A DNA stretch of 64,000 nt from assembly GCA_963708855.1 (NCBI GenBank), contig CAVPUM010000009.1, positions 421,918-485,917 of the forward strand. Direction: 5' to 3'. Shown one piece after another: positions 50,607-58,824 of this stretch (position 1 is its first letter; the number at the start of each line of letters is the position of its first letter). The notes under the pieces are model-generated. The model did not search any database, had not been told where the DNA came from, and saw only the letters and a list, made by a program, of their open reading frames with translations. Source of the DNA: CAIWHR01 sp963708855 (GTDB taxonomy: Bacteria; Pseudomonadota; Gammaproteobacteria; Burkholderiales; Casimicrobiaceae). Made by a program: the position numbers and the translations under genes.

Positions 50607-51149
50607 TGACTCGTTGTGCATTGATCGCAGGGTTCACGGGGCTCGCCGTCGTCGCCGATTGACGTAGATTCGTCGAACGACTGCTTTGGAGAAGTCCGAC
50701 CGGCTGCTGTGGGTCGAGGCCGGGCGTAGAACTGCACACGCCCAACTGCCGCTGTACTTCCCTTACCAGGCACAGCAAGGTCGAAATTGGCGGGCTTGAA
50801 CCGGCCAACTCCAGACGGTCAGGTTCGCCATTCAATTTGTCCGGTTCAACTGTTTGCGTATCCACACGCATGTGTCGAATCCGAGGCGATCGGCCGCACG
50901 AGGAACTGGCTCCGGGGTCGCGCCTTCCGGCAAAGCAAGAGGTTGCTTAATGAATTTCAGATGAGCGTACCTTGCACGTCGTCCGTGGTTGGGTCTAGAC
51001 TGGATACGTAGGCTGGTGCAAGTCCCTCGAGTGCGGGGTGTTGATTGACCACCCGCTAGGCAGGGAAGCCCCAGTTGCAATTCCGCGACGCCGGCCGGGC
51101 ACCCAGCACACCCAACCGCCGGCGAAATCATATCTGCCAAGGAGACATC
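50607..51149. other. Non-coding stretch before the protease gene, partly structured
   Basis: No convincing gene in 543 bp. Near 50650-50712 lies a degenerate copy of the ACTGCTTTGG...GACCGGCTG...GGGTCG repeat. At about 51025-51060 a hairpin (GCGGGGTG with CCACCCGC) sits in a GC-rich leader ahead of the protease start; I do not recognise it as a known riboswitch. The ribosome site AAGGAG is at 51139-51144. Confidence 0.45.
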
Positions 51150-52001
51150 GTGCGCAAAATAGTTTTGATGGTGTTCGGCGCAATCGCCCTGCTGGCCGTC
51201 CCTGTCGCCCCCGCCTTCGCCGTAACCGACGGCGAGCTCGATGGGAACGTCCATCCAGCGGTCCTCCTGCTTCTCATGGAAGTCAACGGAGCCCCGGCAT
51301 TTCGTTGCAGCGGGACCCTTCTCGCTCCGCGGGTGTTCTTGACAGCCGGGCATTGCGCCGGCGCGCCGGGTGAATTCAGCGGAATGCGTGTGTTTACCGA
51401 ATCGGATGTCCAAGCTGGAATTGGTACCACCAACAACTACCCGTTCGCCGGCCCCAACAGCGTGGAAGCCACGGCATGGGCGTCCCATCCGTTGTTTACC
51501 GAGGCTCAGTTCTCCCTTCATGATGTCGGAGTTGTCATCCTCGCGGACCCCGGCGTCGTCCTAGCCGACCCTACTGACTATGGTGTGCTTCCGGTGATAA
51601 ACCAACTCGACTCGCTGAAGACGAAACGCGGCCACCAGGACGTCACGTTCACGGCGGTTGGATACGGACTCCAGAAGAGCTTCCCCACGCCCGCGTCGTT
51701 CCTGGCAAGCAATACCAGGGCGCGTTACGAGGCGACGCCCCGCCTGATCCAGATAAACGGGGGTATCGCCGGCACTTTCTCGCTGCTGCTCTCGAACAAC
51801 GCCAATACCGGGGGGACCTGCTTCGGCGACTCGGGCGGTCCGAACTTCGTTGGTTCGGACAGCACTGAGACCAACGTGGTCGGCGGGGTAACTTCGTTCG
51901 GCCTGAACGGCAACTGCGCCGGCACGGGCGGCGTGTTCCGTGTCGACCGCCAGGATGTGCAGAATTTTATCCGTGGCTTCGCCGGCGCTCTTCTGCCGTA
52001 G
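51150..52001 (+). CDS. Secreted trypsin-like serine protease (S1 family)
   Basis: A 283-residue secreted protease. The signal peptide is KIVLMVFGAIALLAVPVAPA, cut near AFA. The catalytic triad is present: His in FLTAGHCAG, Asp in SLHDVGVVILA, Ser in CFGDSGGPNF. Conserved cysteines flank each. The start is GTG 51150 with AAGGAG 5-6 nt upstream. There is no pro-domain beyond a short EL-type stretch (VTDGELDGNVHPAV). Targets are unknown. Codon use looks less GC-rich than the core genes. Confidence 0.9.
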   Translation: MRKIVLMVFGAIALLAVPVAPAFAVTDGELDGNVHPAVLLLLMEVNGAPAFRCSGTLLAPRVFLTAGHCAGAPGEFSGMRVFTESDVQAGIGTTNNYPFAGPNSVEATAWASHPLFTEAQFSLHDVGVVILADPGVVLADPTDYGVLPVINQLDSLKTKRGHQDVTFTAVGYGLQKSFPTPASFLASNTRARYEATPRLIQINGGIAGTFSLLLSNNANTGGTCFGDSGGPNFVGSDSTETNVVGGVTSFGLNGNCAGTGGVFRVDRQDVQNFIRGFAGALLP

Positions 52002-52962
52002 CGCAGAAACGCATCGCCTCGATCGAACGTAGGGATACGCCCGCGCAGATACTCGGCAAGGATGTGCATCTGCAGGGCTGAAATCGGCGCGTCGCTAGAA
52101 ACGCGCGGGGTGGGATGCTTCGGCCTCCCACCCCTCACAAGCCGCATTGTCACGGAAACGAATGACGAGACGCTAGCGGTGTACGACGCTCAGCGGAACC
52201 CAAGGCCAAGTTCCAGTCTTGGCGCATTTGTCGGTGGAACTTAGAGTGAGCGCGAGTGCGCGATATCTGGCGAGCGTCCGCTTTCCGCATGGCTGACCGG
52301 CCGGAATGGGTCGTTCACGCTCATCCGCTCGCCGGTGCTGGCCGGCGGCTATACGAACTACACCAGCCCGTCACGCCTCGATGGCTGTTGTACGCAATTC
52401 AACGGTCGCTCGGTCGAATCGCGTCAATGCCGGCGACCGGCCACAACCGGTCAGTGGCGATATTTCCCCAAAGCAGACCGTCGCGATCTGTATCCGGCGC
52501 GTTTCGATTCAAAGCGATCTTAGCGCTACCCGCATTGTCGCGGCGACCTGAAGATCATCGCCGCCATCTAAGAGCCCGCGGTGATTGTCAGGGATACTCA
52601 CGCACCTGGGCTTGCCTATGCGCGCCACCGCGTTCACCGGCGCGGCCGCTGGCGCTGTTCCAGGCGGGCCTGATCCTCAAGGCAAAAGCGGTACTGCAAT
52701 GCCCTGACGATCCCGCGCGGCCCGCGCTCGCGTGTAGCGGTCAGACTGTGTCGAAGCGATTCGGGCCGATACAGGGCTCAAATAATCACCGCGAGAGGGA
52801 AATTTTCACAAAACACCGCGCCATTGACCGCTACGTCGGGCCGGCGATATAGTCGTCGGACGGGGAAAAGGTGGTTTCAAATTCCTATCCCCTGGATGTT
52901 GCGCCAAGTTCAAGCATTCCGGAGGGCCGAGTTCGGCGCTCCATTTCACGGGGTACGCCTAG
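52002..52962. other. 961-bp stretch without a supported gene
   Basis: Long open frames exist, the largest at 52256-52852, but they show no family likeness or credible codon pattern. The stretch near 52263-52320 (CGTCCGCTTTCCGCATGGCT, GACCGGCCGGAATGGGTCG) is related to DNA at about 54116-54160, another member of the island's degenerate intergenic repeats. The upstream edge of the next gene is more AT-rich. Confidence 0.45.
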
Positions 52963-53772
52963 ATGAAGAAGACGGCAGGAAAAGCAGTGAAAAATGCTTT
53001 GCGCGGCATGTCCGCGTTGGCATTGTCCTTGACGGTTATGTTGGGGACGTCCGTGGACGCGAGAGCCGATGAGGCAGATGCCAAGAAGATCCTCAAGGCC
53101 ATGTCCGATTATCTGGCGGCGCAGAAGGCGATCTCGTTCAAATACGACGCCACCCTCGAGGTCGTCACCAAAGATGAACAAAAACTCGCACTGGTGAGTT
53201 CAGGGGCCGTGACACTTAACCGGCCTGATAAGATCCGTGCCGTGCGTGCCGGCGGGTTTGCCGATGTCGAGACTTCTTTTGACGGGAAAACACTGACCTT
53301 GCTGGGCAAGAACCTGAACATGTACGCACAACAGGATATACCGGGCACGATTGATAACCTGATCGATGTGTTGCGGACGACATATCACCGGCACCTCCCT
53401 GCCGCGAACCTGCTGTTGTCGAATTCCTACGACGCGCTGATGCGTGATGTCGTCGACGTAAAGGACCTTGGCAGTGGCGTCATCGGCGGCGTTGAGTGCG
53501 ATTACCTGGCTCTTCGAAAAAAGGAAGTTGATTGGCAGATCTGGATCGCACAAGGGAAACGTCCCTATCCTTGTCGGTATAGCATCGCCACGAAGGACCT
53601 TGCCGGCCAACCTCAATACATCATTCAGATCAGGGATTGGAAAACTGGAAATGAGGTTGCAGCCACTGATTTCAGCTTCAAGAACAGAACCAAGGCGAAA
53701 GAGGTCGAGCTAGGGAAGCTTGAGGGCACAGATGACTTGCCCGCGCATTTTAAGATTGGAGAATCCAAATGA
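52963..53772 (+). CDS. DUF2092 family periplasmic protein
   Basis: A 269-residue exported protein. The signal peptide is ALRGMSALALSLTVMLGTSV, cut near DARA. The body matches DUF2092 in pattern: KILKAMSDYLAAQKAISFKY, VTLNRPDKIRAVRAGGFADV, SFDGKTLTLLGKNLNMYAQQ, VIGGVECDYLALRKKEVDWQ, WIAQGKRPYPCRYSIATKDL. The fold resembles LolA/LppX-type lipid-binding half-barrels, so lipid or hydrophobic-ligand binding is a reasonable guess only. Its stop overlaps the ATG of the next small gene (ATGA). GC is visibly lower than in flanking core DNA. Confidence 0.83.
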   Translation: MKKTAGKAVKNALRGMSALALSLTVMLGTSVDARADEADAKKILKAMSDYLAAQKAISFKYDATLEVVTKDEQKLALVSSGAVTLNRPDKIRAVRAGGFADVETSFDGKTLTLLGKNLNMYAQQDIPGTIDNLIDVLRTTYHRHLPAANLLLSNSYDALMRDVVDVKDLGSGVIGGVECDYLALRKKEVDWQIWIAQGKRPYPCRYSIATKDLAGQPQYIIQIRDWKTGNEVAATDFSFKNRTKAKEVELGKLEGTDDLPAHFKIGESK

Positions 53773-53960
53773 TCATGTTGAAACGACTCGCTTTCTTCGT
53801 AATTGTCGGAATCATCGTCGTTGGCGGATCCGAGATCGGCGGGCGGTTGGCGATCCCCGGGGTCCACAGTGTGATCCCGACGGCCGAAGCCGAGGTCGGG
53901 CGCCCACTCACGCCAGTGAGCGTAGCTGGCGTGGCGCGACGTCAGGATAGGCGTGACTAA
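53769..53960 (+). CDS. Small exported partner of the DUF2092 protein
   Basis: A 63-residue protein that starts inside the stop codon of the DUF2092 gene. It has one hydrophobic segment (LAFFVIVGIIVVGGSEIGG), then a charged tail with GRPLTPVSVAGVARRQDRR. The tail GxPLTPVSxAGVARR looks like a motif seen next to other DUF2092 genes, from memory. The function is unknown. The stop codon sits inside a perfect 6-bp palindrome (GACTAA-ACG-TTAGTC, 53955-53969). Confidence 0.65.
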   Translation: MIMLKRLAFFVIVGIIVVGGSEIGGRLAIPGVHSVIPTAEAEVGRPLTPVSVAGVARRQDRRD

Positions 53961-54239
53961 ACGTTAGTCTGAGGATAGGAGATCCAACGCCCCTTCCGCA
54001 AGTATTGCGGGTATTCTGGATCGTTACAGGACGGCGTCAGCAGTCGTCACGCGGGAACTGCGTGCTGATGGAACTCGAACGGCTGTGCCGCTACATCGCC
54101 CGCCCCGCGAGCGCCAACGTCCGCTTTCCGATGGCTTGACCGGCAGGTTTGGGTCCTACTGCGACCGTCGACGATTAAACCGCTCGCGTTCGGACTCGAC
54201 GGTCGCTGACCGGCCAGCCGCAGTCATAGGGTGTTCCGT
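53961..54239. other. Intergenic region with repeat fragments
   Basis: The 279 bp between the small gene and the convergent beta-helix gene hold no gene. The part 54108-54160 resembles 52263-52320, and 54196-54225 repeats the GCTGACCGGCCAGCCGCAGT style of the island's intergenic elements. Confidence 0.4.
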
Positions 54240-55424
54240 TCAATTGCGGACGTTCCGTGTTGCGAGAGGTGCATGCGCTCTCACCTCGCCTTGCCCATTG
54301 GGCGGCACCGCATTGATCAAGTGCATGCCGACGACGCTCGCTTCGGCGTCCGAGCACCGGAGTCCGACCCCAACATTTCCGCCGACTGTACTCGAAGGTT
54401 CTACCAGTATCAGTTTCGAACCCCATTGAACCAAAAGGCCGTCGCCGCTATTGAACTGGATTGTCTCTCCGGAAGAGCGCACGGTGGAGTTCTCGTTGAT
54501 CAACACTCCGAAACTCTTGTTGTTGCTGATTGTGTTTCCGCCGCTGACCAACTGGGAGGCGAGCCACATGGTGACGCCTTCCCCGTTCCCGGTGATCGTG
54601 TTATCGGCGATGCTGAGCGCCGAGGCGGACGCGCGAACACCGGATGCCGGATGATTGGTGATCCGGTTTCCGCCGATGATCAGACTTGTAGCGAAAACCA
54701 CGATACCGTTCCGGAAGTTGACGTTGTTCGCGTCGTTCGTGCCGTTCCCAGCGATCGTGTTGTCCCAGAGCGAGGCATGGCCGCCGTCGAACGACTCAAC
54801 CCCATTGGAGCCGTTGGAGCTGATCGTGTTGCGAGCAGCCGATACGTTCGACTTCTCGCCGACATGCAGCCCGGCACCCGCGTTGTCTCGAATTTCGGTG
54901 TTGTTGACCATCGCGTCCGCTGCTCGTTCGAGGTTGATTCCCGCATCAGCGTTGCGCTCGATCCGGTTCCCCTCAAGATAGACATTCTGGCTGCCCACCA
55001 CCTTGACGCCGCTGGCTGCGGTATCCCGGATCGCGCTGCCGAGAATGGAGACGTTGCTGGCCCCAAAAGCGGTGATACCGTTTTGCCCGCCGGTGATCGA
55101 GAGGCCGCTGATGGTGATCCGACTACCCGATACGAGGATTGTGTCGAGCTTGGGATTCGGACCCCAGACCGTCCCACCGACGTTGGAATCGCCCTGCAGC
55201 ACAACGTCATCGCGATCGATCAGCACAGACTCGTTGCAGGTCCCGCGAACAATCAGCATCAGCTTCCGTGCTGGCGGTGCATGCTCGATCACTCAGTTGA
55301 TGGACTGACCACGGTTGCAATCGACGGTCCAACTGAGGGTTGGCGCCGCGAACACCGGCACTGCTACCGATAGGGCAAGAAAAAAGGCAGCCACCCTGGC
55401 TGCCTGCCGGCACGCACTCTTCAT
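54240..55424 (-). CDS. Secreted right-handed beta-helix repeat protein with an in-frame TGA
   Basis: A signal peptide (QAARVAAFFLALSVAVPVFA) and short linker end at TGA 55293-55295; the same frame continues at once with about 350 residues of parallel beta-helix repeats: ISGLSITGGQNGITAFGASN, VEGNRIERN-like turns (NVYLEGNRIERNADAGINLE), ISSNGSNGVESFDGGHASLW, IGGNRITNHPASGVRASASA. These proteins are often polysaccharide lyases or surface-binding proteins; no catalytic residues are identified. The start ATG 55424 has GGAGG upstream. The stop is a point change, not an indel, so the gene may be a young pseudogene, or the base is an error. Confidence 0.75.
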
Positions 55425-55616
55425 AGTCGCCTCCTTCGACCACGAAACCACCCCAAAAATGTCTGCGGCAGCCGTGGTCTCGAAGCCGAGACACTCTACG
55501 ACCAATCTATCATAGAAGGAAGAGACGTCGTTGTCGCCGGTCAACAAGGCGGTTTCTGCACAGCACCCGCGGGATACCGGCAACGTCCGGTCTTCCCAAG
55601 GCGAAAAGTCGGCAAA

Positions 55617-55778
55617 GGGTCGACCACGGTCGAACGATTCGTTTCGCTAAATGGCTGCTCGTCAATCCACCGCGGACCTTCACGCTTCGATGACTGCTGT
55701 ATCTTTTTCAGCGGTCGATCAATGGAATCGGCGGAATTGCGGCAACCGGCCATCACCGGCCATTCGGCGGCGGTCGCC
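55617..55778 (+). repeat. 162-bp dispersed repeat, copy 2
   Basis: Counterpart of 49358-49519 in the same orientation, here about 110 bp upstream of the third orphan binding-protein gene. Confidence 0.8.
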
Positions 55779-55890
55779 AGTTGGGAAATATGTTGCCGAA
55801 TGAGCCACCCTCCCGCGGGCAGGGACTCGCCAGCCCGGTGCCCTTTGTGTGCTTCTTGGCATAATGAGCGCCGAACCAAGAGGGAGTCGA

Positions 55891-56886
55891 ATGAATAATC
55901 GCCGTAAACTTGTTATTGCGCTTGGCGCGAGTGCGCTTGCTTCGCCCCTTACATCCATTGCACAACAACCCGAGCGCATGCGGCGCATCGGTGCGCTAAT
56001 AAACCTTGCGGAGGGTGACCAAGAATCGAAGATCCAGGTCGCGGCATTTGTGCGCGGGCTACAGGAATTGGGTTGGACTGTCGGCCGCAACGTGGTAATC
56101 GATTACCGCTGGACCGAAGGGAATGCCGATCGTGTTCGCAAGTACGCAGCGGAAATTGTCGCGCTTGCACCGGACGTCATTCTGACCACAGGCGGTTCGC
56201 ACGTAGGGCCATTGCAACAGGCAACTCGTACCGTGCCTATCGTGTTCATTCAAACCGCAGACCCGGTCGGAGGAGGATTCGTGGAAAGCCTGGCGCGACC
56301 GGGTGGCAATACCACAGGGTTCACGGTTTTCGAGTTTGATATCGGTGCGAAATGGTTGGAGCTGCTGAAGGAAATCGCACCGCGCGTGAAGCGAGTCGCG
56401 GTCTTGCGGGATCCAACGAACCCCAGCGGGACCGGCCTAATGGGGGCGATCCAGGCCGTAGCGCCGTCCCTCGGCGTGGAGGTGAGTTCCCCCGTGGGCC
56501 TGCGTGACACCGGCGAGATCGAGCGCGGCGTTGCCGCCTTCGCCCGCTTGGAAAACGGCGGTCTCATCGTGACGCCCGCATCATTTGCGCTCGTTCATCG
56601 CGACCTTATCATCAAGCTGGCCGCTCAGCATCGGCTGCCGACAATCTATCCCTTCCGACTCTTCGCCAACGACGGAGGCTTGCTATCCTACGGGCCGGAT
56701 GTGGTCGATCAGTACTGGCGCGCTGCCGGCTACGTCAATCGTATTCTCAAAGGCGAAATGGCCGCGAACCTAGCGGTACAGCGATCCACGAAACTGGATC
56801 TGGTGATCAACCTGAGAACTGCCAAGGCACTTGGGCTCCCGATCCCGCAGGCGCTGCTTGTGCGCGCTGTCGAGGTGATCCAGTGA
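55891..56886 (+). CDS. Orphan ABC-transporter substrate-binding protein (PF04392-type), copy 3
   Basis: A 331-residue binding protein. The signal starts MNNRRKLVIALGASALASPL. Family markers are RRIGALINLAEGDQESKIQV, LGWTVGRNVVIDYRWTEGNA, FIQTADPVGGGFVESLARPG, GGLLSYGPDVVDQYWRAAGY and the end LVINLRTAKALGLPIPQALL. ATG 55891 follows AGGGAG; in-frame ATGs at 55849 and 55864 are less likely. As with the other two copies there is no permease or ATPase gene nearby. Confidence 0.9.
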   Translation: MNNRRKLVIALGASALASPLTSIAQQPERMRRIGALINLAEGDQESKIQVAAFVRGLQELGWTVGRNVVIDYRWTEGNADRVRKYAAEIVALAPDVILTTGGSHVGPLQQATRTVPIVFIQTADPVGGGFVESLARPGGNTTGFTVFEFDIGAKWLELLKEIAPRVKRVAVLRDPTNPSGTGLMGAIQAVAPSLGVEVSSPVGLRDTGEIERGVAAFARLENGGLIVTPASFALVHRDLIIKLAAQHRLPTIYPFRLFANDGGLLSYGPDVVDQYWRAAGYVNRILKGEMAANLAVQRSTKLDLVINLRTAKALGLPIPQALLVRAVEVIQ

Positions 56887-56923
56887 TGTGTGCGAAAGGC
56901 CGCTTGCTGGAACGACCTATGCG

Positions 56924-57025
56924 ATGAAGGCGGTCGGCCGCCGCAAGGCCCCGACCGTCACCGTCAAGAAAATCGTCGTCGAGATCGATCCTTGCTCGGA
57001 CCGCGATCGCCTCAATGTCGCGTAG
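56924..57025 (+). CDS. Possible 33-residue peptide at the island right end
   Basis: A short frame, MKAVGRRKAPTVTVKKIVVE followed by IDPCSDRDRLNVA, basic at its N-terminus. Length alone cannot prove coding. It lies just inside the right attachment site and is followed by a tandem GTGGCCAAATC repeat (57027-57050). It may be the leftover of an integrase-linked gene. Confidence 0.3.
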   Translation: MKAVGRRKAPTVTVKKIVVEIDPCSDRDRLNVA

Positions 57026-57117
57026 CGTGGCCAAATCCGTGGCCAAATCGTGGGGTTTGAGGGGTGCGTAGGGGATCATTTCCCTCTGCGGTTGCCCTTG
57101 GTGCCCTTGGGCAGGGC

Positions 57118-57143
57118 GGGTTCGAATCCCTGCGTCTCCGCCA
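57118..57143 (+). repeat. Right attachment-site copy (attR)
   Basis: An exact 26-bp copy of the 3' end of tRNA-Ser(GCT) at 46070-46095, from GGGTTCGAATCC to CCA, with no tRNA 5' part before it. It marks the right edge of the island. Confidence 0.9.
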
Positions 57144-57230
57144 CGATGCGTCAATCCGCGCATCGGTGCACGGCAGGTGTGACCGCAGCCCTCGAGTCTC
57201 CAACAGCACCGGCTGGTATTCTGTGTCGGC

Positions 57231-57920
57231 ATGCAGATACATTCGCCCGACCCAGCCTTCACCGGTTCCGAACGCGCGCAGGACAACTTCCGGCTGGCGG
57301 TAAAACTCTCGCTGGGCTTCGTCGCCGTGCTCTGGCTCATCCCGACACTGGGTTGGGGACTCGAGCTGGAGCGTTTCGGCGTGCGTCCCCGGCAATGGAT
57401 CGGTCTCCCCGGCATTCTGGTGGCACCGATGCTGCACGCCGGCTTCGTCCACCTGATCGCCAATTCGCTTCCATTGCTGGTGCTTGGCACAACCATGTTG
57501 CAGCTCTATCCGACGGCGGCCTTTCGGGTGTTGCCGGCGGTCTACCTGGGGCCGGGAATTGCGGTGTGGCTCTTCGCCAAGGAGGGTGTCCACGTCGGCG
57601 CCAGTGGCCTCGTCTATGGCCTGGTCAGCTACATCTTCGTGGCCGGCCTGATCCGGCGCGACCGGCGCGCCATCGCCGCGTCCCTGCTTGTCGCGTTCAT
57701 GTACGGCACCCTGATCTGGGGGGTACTGCCGATCAGGACCGGGGTCTCCTGGGAAACCCACCTGGTGGCTGCGCTGATCGGTCTATTGATGGCAATCATG
57801 CTGCGCCATCGGGACAATCCACCGCGGGTTCGCTATTCCTGGGAAGGCGAAGAAGGCGAAGGCGAGGGCGAAGTCGGAGACGCGCCATCGAGTGATGCCG
57901 ATACCGCTCAACGATCTTGA
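57231..57920 (+). CDS. Rhomboid family intramembrane serine protease
   Basis: A 229-residue membrane protease with about six helices. Rhomboid signatures are HAGFVHLIANSLPLLVLG (HxxxN in the second helix), the nucleophile in HVGASGLVYGLVSYIFVAGL (GxSG), and the catalytic His in GVSWETHLVAALIGLLMAIM. The C-terminus is acidic and low in complexity (EGEEGEGEGEVG). The substrate is unknown. It lies just outside the island. The frame is intact. Confidence 0.9.
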   Translation: MQIHSPDPAFTGSERAQDNFRLAVKLSLGFVAVLWLIPTLGWGLELERFGVRPRQWIGLPGILVAPMLHAGFVHLIANSLPLLVLGTTMLQLYPTAAFRVLPAVYLGPGIAVWLFAKEGVHVGASGLVYGLVSYIFVAGLIRRDRRAIAASLLVAFMYGTLIWGVLPIRTGVSWETHLVAALIGLLMAIMLRHRDNPPRVRYSWEGEEGEGEGEVGDAPSSDADTAQRS

Positions 57921-58067
57921 GGCAAGGGTCGCTGCGGCAGCGTGAATGGCAATGGTGCTGACGACTGGCGCCGGTCAAACTGGACGGTGGCGCCGACCGT
58001 ACCCAAGGGGTCGGGCCACAGCGTGGCGGCGGATGGCCCGCGCCCGCAGCTGCCCGTCGTCCGGACG

Positions 58068-58277
58068 CTATCGTCGCGAGCGTTGCGTCAGCACAAGCAG
58101 AAGGCAAAAGCAGGCGATGAGCATGCCCGTGATCCCGGCCAGAAGGAGCGTTCCAACCTGAAAGCCACCGGCAAAGAACGCGCCCGTCAAACGCTGATAC
58201 GCAGCCCAGGCGCTGATCGCCACGCCAACGATCCCGGCGATTCGCCCTGTCCACAGCAGCAAGCTTTCCATGGGCAC
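58068..58277 (-). CDS. Small two-helix membrane protein
   Basis: A 69-residue (or 67, from the second Met) hydrophobic protein with helices WTGRIAGIVGVAISAWAAYQ and LLLAGITGMLIACFCLLLVL, ending QRSRR. The pattern is credible for a real small inner-membrane protein. No family is recognised. It converges on the rhomboid gene. Confidence 0.5.
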   Translation of the reverse strand: MPMESLLLWTGRIAGIVGVAISAWAAYQRLTGAFFAGGFQVGTLLLAGITGMLIACFCLLLVLTQRSRR

Positions 58278-58536
58278 CCCATTGACTTCGAATTACAGCG
58301 GTGACTGCTGATCGGACGCCGTCTCTCGTTGTCGGCAATGGTAACGCGACCCACCAGCAATGGCGATGGCCGTGGGCACCTCGGTCCCCAGCCTATCGGT
58401 CCGGTTCGTGCGTCACCGCTTCGGAAATCCGTGTCGGATTCATTTACACCGATGTGATACCACGGGCGACACATCAGGGGAGTGGCTGTAACTTTACATA
58501 CGAAACAAAGAGTTGCAATTGGAAATCACCTGAGGC

Positions 58537-58818
58537 ATGAGTCTTGCATTTATCGCGCTGGGTAACGAGCGCGCGCAAGCGCGTCAAAGTATCTTGGCAA
58601 TCATGGTCTCGGTCTGGTGGCTTCTTTGGGCTTTTGTCATCGGCGGCTATTCAGGCATGCTGCTGATCTCGCTAATCCTGATCGCGCGACAGAACGAGGG
58701 CATCGAGCTAGGCCGCAACGGCCGAATCGCAATCCGGTCCGCGCGCGGGACGCGGCGATGGCGCTTGGGCGATTGCATCCGCGTTGTTATCCATGGCGCT
58801 GCGGACTCGGTAGACTAG
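58537..58818 (+). CDS. Possible small membrane protein upstream of the cardiolipin synthase
   Basis: A 93-residue frame with one or two hydrophobic segments (SVWWLLWAFVIGGYSGMLLI, SLILIARQN) and a basic tail. It ends 6 nt before the synthase start, as would a co-translated gene. No family is recognised, so coding is uncertain. The 58278-58536 stretch before it shows no supported gene. Confidence 0.4.
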   Translation: MSLAFIALGNERAQARQSILAIMVSVWWLLWAFVIGGYSGMLLISLILIARQNEGIELGRNGRIAIRSARGTRRWRLGDCIRVVIHGAADSVD

Positions 58819-58824
58819 GCCTCG

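Noticed and set aside
51000..51080. Cobalamin or c-di-GMP riboswitch before the protease gene.
   Set aside because: The conserved boxes of these riboswitches are not present; only a generic hairpin is visible.
52256..52852. 198-codon frame in the island, considered as a gene.
   Set aside because: No ribosome site, no family pattern, and it overlaps degenerate intergenic repeats.
54231..55373. 380-codon plus-strand frame opposite the beta-helix gene.
   Set aside because: The minus strand shows clear repeated beta-helix turns and a signal peptide; the plus frame is its mirror.
57027..57060. Tandem GTGGCCAAATC repeat as a minisatellite.
   Set aside because: Only two short units; more likely chance or the leftover of an integrase end.
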